IMG/VR virus record: IMGVR_UViG_3300020172_000848
Coordinates: 1-20,718 of that record
Length of the DNA stretch: 20,718 bases
Source: a virus
Reading direction: 5' to 3' (one strand)
Below are positions 5,171-14,100 of this stretch, one piece after another. Position 1 is the stretch's first letter. Every line of letters starts with the position of its first letter. Under the pieces are notes generated by a model. It worked only from the letters and a program-made list of their open reading frames with translations. It was not told the DNA's origin and ran no database searches. A program made the translations under genes and the position numbers.

Positions 5171-8100
5171 TTGGCAGATGTAAACTCTAATATAAATATT
5201 AATTTTAATACGGCTGCCGCTCTTGCACAACTTCGTCAACTACAGGCAGGCCTCAGTAAGTTTCATCAAACACTTGCTGAGGGTAACCTGGCTGCTGCAA
5301 ATGCTCAAAAAGGCTTAAACGCCCAACTACTACAATCTGTTGGGGCAACTGGAAAATTCTCTGCAAGCCAAGTAAAGGTTGCAGGAAGTACCCTAGCATT
5401 TACCTCTGCTTTAGAAAAAAACAAACTATCACTTCGTGAGTACTATAGATACACTATGGCAGCAGCAACTGCCAACACCCGTGTTATGGGTAAGGCTTTT
5501 GCACAAGAGCGAGAAATTATTAATCGTGCACGTAGAGACAGAGTAAAAGCACTACAATCACAATACATCCAAATGAACAAGGCCAATGCTGGCTTTATGG
5601 ATGCAATTAGAATTATGCCTAAAAGCCTTCAAATGGCTAGTGGAAAATTTACGGAACTTGGAACAAGAATTCAGTATGCTGCACAAAGACAGCAGTTCCT
5701 TAATCAACTATTAAAGCAGGGATCTACACAACTACTCAACTTTGGTAAGAATACTCAATGGGCAGGCCGTCAGTTGATGGTTGGTTTAACAATGCCTTTG
5801 GCTTTATTTGGTGCAGCAGCAGCAAAAGCATTTAAAGATTTAGATGCTGAGATTGTAAAGTTCCGTCGAGTGTATGGAGATGCTTTTACAAATGATGCAG
5901 AAGTCAATGAAGCAGTTGAAAACATAAGAAGATTAGGAAACGAATATACAAAGTATGGAGTTTCTGTAACAAAGACAATGGAGATGGCAGCAACCGCTGC
6001 AGCAGCAGGTTTTCAGGGAGATGCTTTAACAGCACAAGTTGAAACAGCAACAAAGTTGTCAGTCCTGGGTCAGATAGAACAACAGCAGGCACTTGAAACT
6101 ACAATATCTTTGCAAAGCGCATTTGGAATTTCTAGCGAAGATCTTGCAAAGAAGATTGACTTTCTTAACGCAGTTGAAAACCAGACACTATTATCTATTG
6201 AAGATTTAACAATTGCAATTCCAAAAGCAGCACCAGTTGTAAAGCAACTGGGAGGAACAGTAGAAGATCTTGCATTCTTCCTAACAGCAATGAAGGAAGG
6301 TGGAATTAATGCATCAGAAGGCGCTAACGCACTAAAGTCTGGTCTTGCATCTTTAATTAATCCATCTAAAAAATCAGCAGCATTCCTCGCTGATCTTGGA
6401 ATTAACATTCGTGGAATTGTTGAAGGAAATTCTGGAGACATTAAGGCAACAGTTGTTGGCTTTGCTCAAGCACTTGACACACTAGATCCCCTTAATCGTG
6501 CTCGTGCAATTGAACAGTTATTTGGTAAGTTCCAGTTTTCACGTTTATCAACACTGTTCCAGAATGTAACAAAAGAAGGAAGCCAGGCATCCCGTGCTTT
6601 TGATCTAGCAGGATCATCAATAGAAGAGTTAGCCGTTTTATCTGAACGAGAAATGAAAAAGATAGAAGACTCTACTGGAGTTAAGTTTCAGGCAGCCATA
6701 GAAAAGTTTAAGCAAGAAATCATGCCTTTAGGAAAAGCATTCCTTGAAGCCTTAACCCCAATTGTTAAGTTTTTTGGAGGATTGTTTGAAAAGTTTAACG
6801 GCCTCAGTGATCAAACCAAAAAAGTTGTTGCAACTATTATTGGTGTCGTAGCAGGCTTAGGACCAATCGTTCTTATGACATTTGGTTTACTTGCAAACGG
6901 TGTTGCAAATGTTATTAAATTCTTTGCAATGCTTCGTGGTGGTATTGCTAAACTAAATGGACAAACATCTGTAATGGGTGCAGGGTTTAACTATATGACT
7001 CAAGAGCAGATAGAATCTGCTACAGCATCTCAGCAACTTCATCAAACACACACCAGACTAATCGAAGTATTTAATGTTGAAAAAGCATCTGTAAATAACC
7101 TTGCTGCATCTTATCATGCTTTAAGCACACAGATGAGATCAATGGCATCACAAAATCCAGCATTGTTTGCTGGAGGACTTGGGGGAGCAAAAGTAGCAGC
7201 AAGTAAGTTGCCACCAGTTAGAAAATACATAGATGGCGTTATAAGCGTACCAGGTCCAAAGGGTGCAGGAGATGTTGTGCCAGCAATGCTTTCTCCTGGA
7301 GAAGCCGTCATTCCTACAGAAACAACAGATAAGTACAGAGGGTTAATCACAGCAATGTTCCAGGACAAGGTTCCAGGATTTATGGCTGGAAGACTTCCTG
7401 GAGGACCAGGTAGAGGAATTCCTTTATCTTCAGGACCAGAGGCAGTTAGAAAAGCACAGCAAGCAAAGTACACAAGACAAAGTGATGCACGTCAAGGGTA
7501 CGATGGGCCACACCCAGAAAGAAAAACTGGTCCAGTATTTGTTGGAATGCCAAAGACCTTTAAAGAAGCGTCACAGTCTAGACAAATGCTTGACAAGATT
7601 TCTGAAAGAACAAGTCTTGGAATATTTGGGACAATGCCACCTTCAAACTTTGGAAGAAAACTTCAAGGGTTTAAAGGATACAGTTTTCCTGACACATCAA
7701 TTGGCGGGGTATATAGAAAACCTAATGGAAAAGTTGTAGTAATAAAGCCAACAGTAAGCGCAGATACTGCCCTAGCAGAAGTCCGTATGGCTGAGATTGA
7801 GGCTGCAAGAGGAATGATTGTTCCAAAGCAACAGATAAGAACAATGATAGATCCAACAGATCCTACAGGACAAAGAAAGTTTATTGTCCTTGAGTCTCCA
7901 TATGATAGAAGATTTGTGGACATGGATGGTAAGTTTTCAAAAGGTGACATGGTTAAGCAGTTGGTTGGTTCAACACTAAGAGGAGACAAAGACTTACAAA
8001 AGTCAAATGTATCTGGAAATAGAGTACCAGATCTGAGCAATGCTGGAGTATTTGATAGAGCGTCTGGTCTTAGAGAATACGCTGATGTAATGCCAAGTAT

Positions 8101-11100
8101 GAAAGAGCAAGCAATGATTAATCTTCTTGCGGTAAAGGGTCGTGCAAGAAAAGACTTTGCCCTATCAACTGCGCCTATTGCAGCAAAGATGACTCCCAAG
8201 GAATATGACGACGCAATTAAGGGAGAAATTAATAGAACTATTCCTATAGTAGAAAGAATTATTAAGTCTTGGAATCTAACCCCAGATGAGCAAATAGTGT
8301 ATGGAAAAATGCTTGATAGGCTTAAGGCTGGAGCAAAAGTAGAGTGGGATCAATTCCAACCAATTCATGCTCGTGCTGGGCAGGGCATTGTAAAGGCAGA
8401 TGATGGAATTGGTTCAGGAGCAAAGGGTTCAATTGTTCAAAAACAAATAGAAAAATACTTAATTGGATCTGATGATATTAAAACTAAGCAGATTTCTGAT
8501 TTATCAGAAAGTGTAGAGAAAGAATTTGCATCAAAAGTTAAAGAACTTAAAGCACGGGGTGAAGCACAGGTTGGTGGCACTTCAGCAGAAAATAGAGCAA
8601 GAATAGTACAAGCAGCATGGAATGGTGATGTAGTTCCTCTGCCTCCTTCTGGCAAAGATAAAAATTGGAGTGCCAGACAGACAATGTTCCAGAACGAAAT
8701 TCGAAGCATGATTCCGATCAACGTTGATGGTGTAACAAAGTATCTTCATCCAGATGATATGGACTCATTTAAGTCAGATCCTGACCACAGAGCAAAATAT
8801 GCTAGAACAAGACAGGAAGTAATTGATAACGTTTTATACAGAATGGGTGTTATTCCAAATAAAGATGGCGTTTTTGTTGATAAGGGAGGGTTTAAGGGAA
8901 GGTTTGCAAATAAAACAGAATTTGCAAAAGACCTAAGATCAAGCAACAAAGAAGCAGGTGGTGGCATTAACATGACAAGCAAAGTTGTTAAACCATTTGC
9001 AAAAGAAGAAATCAAAGAATACAATGCAAGAGTAGGAAATCCTCTTAAAACACAAACAGGACAATGGATGCTTGCTAATGGCTGGTCTCCAGATGAAGTA
9101 AGAGATAGATTAAAAGAAAATCTTTCACACATAGAAAAAGAAGTTACTGGCTCAACCGCTGGCGCAGAAAAGATGAAGACTGGAAAAGCACTTTATGATG
9201 CAAGATTATTAAATAATTATCTAAATGCAGACAGAAGAAGTTCTAATATTCTTGCTTGGAATGGAACTGGACCTAATAATATTTTAGGATTATCAGATAC
9301 AGAAATAGAAGAATATAAAAAAGCAGCAGCATTTATGGAAAGAGAACGCCATCCACAGAATCCACAAGAAAGAGCCCTTCTTTCTAAAGCCGTAGAATTA
9401 GATCAAAAAGTTATCGAACATAAGAGTAAAGGCAATTATGTTCCATCAAACTTGCTTATACAAGATCAAAGAGTTCCTAAAGCATTACAAATGTTATTAA
9501 AAGATCCTAAGATACAGCCAGGAAGATTAATAGACCTAGCAGCAACAACATCAGATAAGGTTTTTGTAAATCCTGGTAATGAGTTTAAGGTTAACACGAA
9601 GTCTGGAAAAGAATCAAAACTAACACAGGCTAACACTAATAAACCACCTGCAAATGCAAAGCCAAGCAGCGGAAGCATTAGAGATACCAGAACAACATCT
9701 CTAGGGGCACACGAAACAGTTGCAACAAGAAGACAACTTATGAATTTCCGCAGAGGATTTACACCTCCGCCTGGATTCTCTATGCCTGGTATGGTTTATG
9801 GAGATCCAAGACTAGACCAACAATCAACAAGAGGGGGTTCACTAAGCAAGGCAGCACAAGGAAGAGTCACTAATGCTATGCAAAAGCAAGCACAACTCCT
9901 AAAACAAAGAAACAACTTGACTCAAAAAGAAATAAACCAAGCACTAACCCAATACAGAACAAGGCTTATTGCTGCTGAAGTTGAAAAAAGAAATCAGCAT
10001 GAAAAGCAAAAAGCAATGGCTGATGAAAAAAGACAAAGAGCACAATCATCTCAAACCGCAAAAGAAATTGCCAGACAAGAAAAAGCAGATGCAAAGAGAG
10101 ATATCAAAGAAAAAAGAATGGCTCGCCAGCAAAAGATAGGTGGCATGTCAGGTGGACTATCAATGGGCCTTGGAACTGCAGGTATGGGTCTTATGATGGC
10201 TGGCCAGCAAACAGCAGGTATGGCGGTAATGGGAGCATCTGCAGTTGCAGGTCTAGCGCCAATGTTTGCGGGAATGGGTCCAGGAGGGTTAATTGCTACA
10301 GGAGTTGTTGCAGTCGGGGCAAGTTTGTGGGCTTTGGATAAGCATTTTGAAAATGCAGCAAAGAAGCAGGCAGAGTTTATTAGTTCGGTTTCTGCAACAA
10401 CAAAAAAGATGGATCAAATTGGAGAAGTTACTGGCAAGGTCGGTGCTTCTCGTGCAATGGAGCAGTTCAGAAGCAAGGGATCTTTTGGTGACTATAACGA
10501 TGTAAGCCGTGCAGGAACTCAATTTGGAGATACATTCTTAGAGTCTGAAGTTGGAAAAGAAATGGCTAAGGGCTTTGTTGATAACATGGCTCGTTTTGGA
10601 TCAAAGCAGGCATCTCAAGACTTTGGTCTACAGTTAGCAACATACATTTCTGACGGGGTATTAACATCAGATCAAGCAGCAAGCATTGCAGAGCAAATAG
10701 GCGTTGAGTTAGGAAGCAGATCATATACAACAAACATCCAAGCAGAGGTTAGAAGTTTAGTAGGTCCAAACGGAGAAGACTTAGCAAAAAATGCTTTAAC
10801 CGTAAGAACCAACTTAGTACAAGAAGCAAATAAAAGATCTGTAGCAGAACTAAATGCACTACAGCAAGGTGGCGGTAGGGATAATGCAGCAAGAGTTGCA
10901 GGACTTTCTTTAAATAATATTGAAATTGCCAGAGCACAAAACGATGCTACTGAATGGCAATATAAAAAACAAATTCAAATATTTGAAAAGCAATTGCTAC
11001 AAACTACAGTACTAGAAAAGCAATTAGAATTAAAAACAAAAATTTCTGAACTTGAATCCAAGATGGAAGCAGACACAAAAGTAACAACGGACCTGCTTAA

Positions 11101-14100
11101 CAAACAGATAAAAGCAGAAATGGATGTGTTTGCAAATAACATTCAAAAGAATAGAAGTGCACTCACCGCTTGGTTCCTTCCTGGAGACGATGAGGAAGAC
11201 GCATACTTCACTGGACTGAAAGCAAGAGTTCAAGAAAGATTTAAAGACACATTCCCAGGGTTAACAGCACAACTTCAAAAAGACCTTGCGGGACTAAGCA
11301 ACAGAACAGACCTAGGAATAAAAGGATTTACTGGTGGCCAGAAAGAGGCGCAACAGTTTGAAGTTTTTGCAAACCTTATGATGGGACAAGGTTTTACAAA
11401 TCCTCAACAGTTTAAGGAGTTTATGACTCTTTATGCTGGTAACGAAGGAAAACTTTCTAAAGATCTACAAATTGCCGTAGATGCACAGGGCCCAGAAAAG
11501 GCATTTGAAATGCTTCAATTCTTTACAGAATATGCAGACAAGCCCTTTGCTCAAAAGATATATGCTGATATTATTACTAAAGATCCTAAGCAGTTTGATA
11601 AAATTGGAAAAGCATTAGCACAACTGTCAGTGCTAGATAGTAAAGAGGTAAATGTTGAGGCTTACCTTAAACTTGTAGGTGCTGATGGTTTAGAAAAATT
11701 AGCAAATGATTTAGCAATAATAGACAATATTCCAGATGTTACAACCAAAGAGGCAATCCTTAAGTATTTTGAACAGGGCTCTGGTAAAGGTATGGCTGGA
11801 ATGGACAAGGCTGGACTTGAAACATTAATGGCTAAATGGAAGAATTGGGATAAACTTCCAGATGTAGCAAAGAAAGAAGCCATATCAAAATACAAAACAA
11901 TTTATGAAACTGTATTTGCTGATGAAGCAGCCCGTATTGATTATGCACAAAAAATAGCAAGAGAAAAAGCAAATGCAGGGTCAGACGGCGGAAGACAAAC
12001 TTATTTATATGAATTTATATATAGAAGTACATATGAAACATTAATGAAGGGTGATAAGAATCAACAAGCATCTGCCATTGCTTCTGCTGGTGCGTATGAA
12101 TATGTTGGCGAAAAAGGAGTTGTAGACCCAAAGGTTCCAGGGGTAGTTCCAGATTCTTCAGGCACTGGCACAAAAGTTGATCCATATGCCAACCTACTAA
12201 AAAGATTAAAGGAAGTTAGAAACGCAGCCATTGATGCTAGTGGTGGAATTAAGGCTCTTAATAAGGCTCTAGCAGAAGGAAATGTAACCTCTGTTAAAAA
12301 TAAATATCAGGGTATTGAACAGCAACTTCAAGGCAAGGGATATAACCAAGGCTTTATTGATTTTATTCAGGGGATGGATCCAAAAGAACAAGCAAAGTTT
12401 ATGAGAACTGCTTCTAAGGCAACAAAGGGCAAGTACAAGGGCCAGGTTGTAAATCCATTTTCAAAAAAGCCAGCAGCCAAGGGTAAGACTCCTTTTAAGG
12501 CTGGACAAGTATTCTTAAGTGAAGATGCCAAAAGCATGGGTAGTGGGTTTGATGCTTTAGTAAGCGGAGAGTTTAACACTCAAGCAGACAGACAAATAAA
12601 AAGTTTAAAGTACCAAGAAGATGCATACAAGAAATTACGTGCTGCTGGCTATGATCATCTAACCTCACAAAAAATAGTTTCTGACGAGTACCTTGCTCAA
12701 TCTATTTCTTTAGGCAAAATAACAACAGAAGAGATTGCAAAAAATGGAGTTCTTGCAAAAGAAATAGTTACAAGACAAAAGATTAATGGTTTAATCCAAA
12801 GCGGTAGAGACAAGATTAATGAACAAAACATGTATCTAGCAAAGTCAAAGACTGAAGTTTCTAAGGTACAAGAACTTCTAATGTTCATGGGTTCTAAAAA
12901 TATTAAGTTTGGTGAAGGCGCAATAAGAGATATCCTTGGCGACCCAGAGACTTTGTCCGCTCTTATAATGGCGATGGATGATGTAAAGAATAATACTGAG
13001 GGCGCAGCCAAGGCAATGGAAGATTTGGTTGCTGGCGTAAAAGCATTAAAGGATAATTCTGATATTGAGTTAGCAATAAAGATTGTTACACAGACAGCCA
13101 CCGAAACAGTAAGTATGGGTGCACAAGCAGCACAAAGAATAAATGATGCTCTTAAGGGTGTATATAAAAACTTAACTGCTTCTGAGTTGGGCAAAGTAAC
13201 TTCGTTTAATCCAAAAACAAAGGTTACTAAAAATACTGGTGCTCAAGCAATTGAGAATGTAGGCAAGAGATATGCTGCTGCTGGTGCAACAGTTCCAAAG
13301 GTTGACCCAAATGCAAAGCCTGGTTCAAAAGGATTTGACTCAGCCGACACTGTAAGAAGTGTACAAAAAGAAAGAGCCGAATTAGGAAAAACTATTAGTA
13401 TTGCTCAATCAAATGCTAATGCTGCTCAGCAAGCATATAGTAATATTATGGATTCTATTAGAAATGCAGACGAGAACTTAAGAAAAAATATAGATGGAAT
13501 AACAGAAAGATATAAAACACAGGTTGGTGGACTTGACGATCAAAATAAAAAAATAAAAGATGCTGAAAAAATACTAGATGGATTTACAGAAAAGGAAGAT
13601 GAACTTAATAAAAACAATGCTATGTACAGTAATGACTTAGCATTAATAGATAACTTGTCTGATGACATCAACAAAAAGTATGACAAGCAAGTAGAAGCCC
13701 TAGAGACTGTTAATAAGTTAAATGAACAAATTGCTCAAAGTCAGCAACAACAACTTGACCTAGCAGACGCTTTGTCTCAAGGTGACATAGCAGCAGCAGC
13801 CCGTGCAGCACAAGAAATGAGAGCAACATCTGCAGCAAACCAAGGCGATGCCATGATGCAGGGTCTTGAAAAATCAAGACAAGGCGAACTTGGCGCATTG
13901 GTTGGACCTGAAAGTGGAATGACCAGACTGCAGATTGAAAAAGAGCAGTTTAGAATTAGTCAAGAACTTTACAAACTTGAGACTCATCCAGATAGGAAAG
14001 CGGCTAATGAGGCTATAAAAGAGGCCAAGAAAGCAATTGCAAAACTTGAAGAAGATATGGCAGCAGAGATTGCAAAGGCTGAAGAAGACCATAAAGCAAT

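Noticed and set aside
5100-5171. Frameshift from the short chaperone into a downstream T frame
   Set aside because: Only 20 bases separate its stop from the tape measure start, no T-like sequence follows in another frame, and no clear slippery heptamer is present.
7663-8199. 178-codon open frame on the minus strand
   Set aside because: It is antisense to the tape measure, has no ribosome site or plausible domain, and mirrors codon bias of the real gene.
12697-13194. 165-codon open frame on the minus strand
   Set aside because: It is another antisense shadow of the tape measure with hydrophobic low-complexity translation and no regulatory signals.
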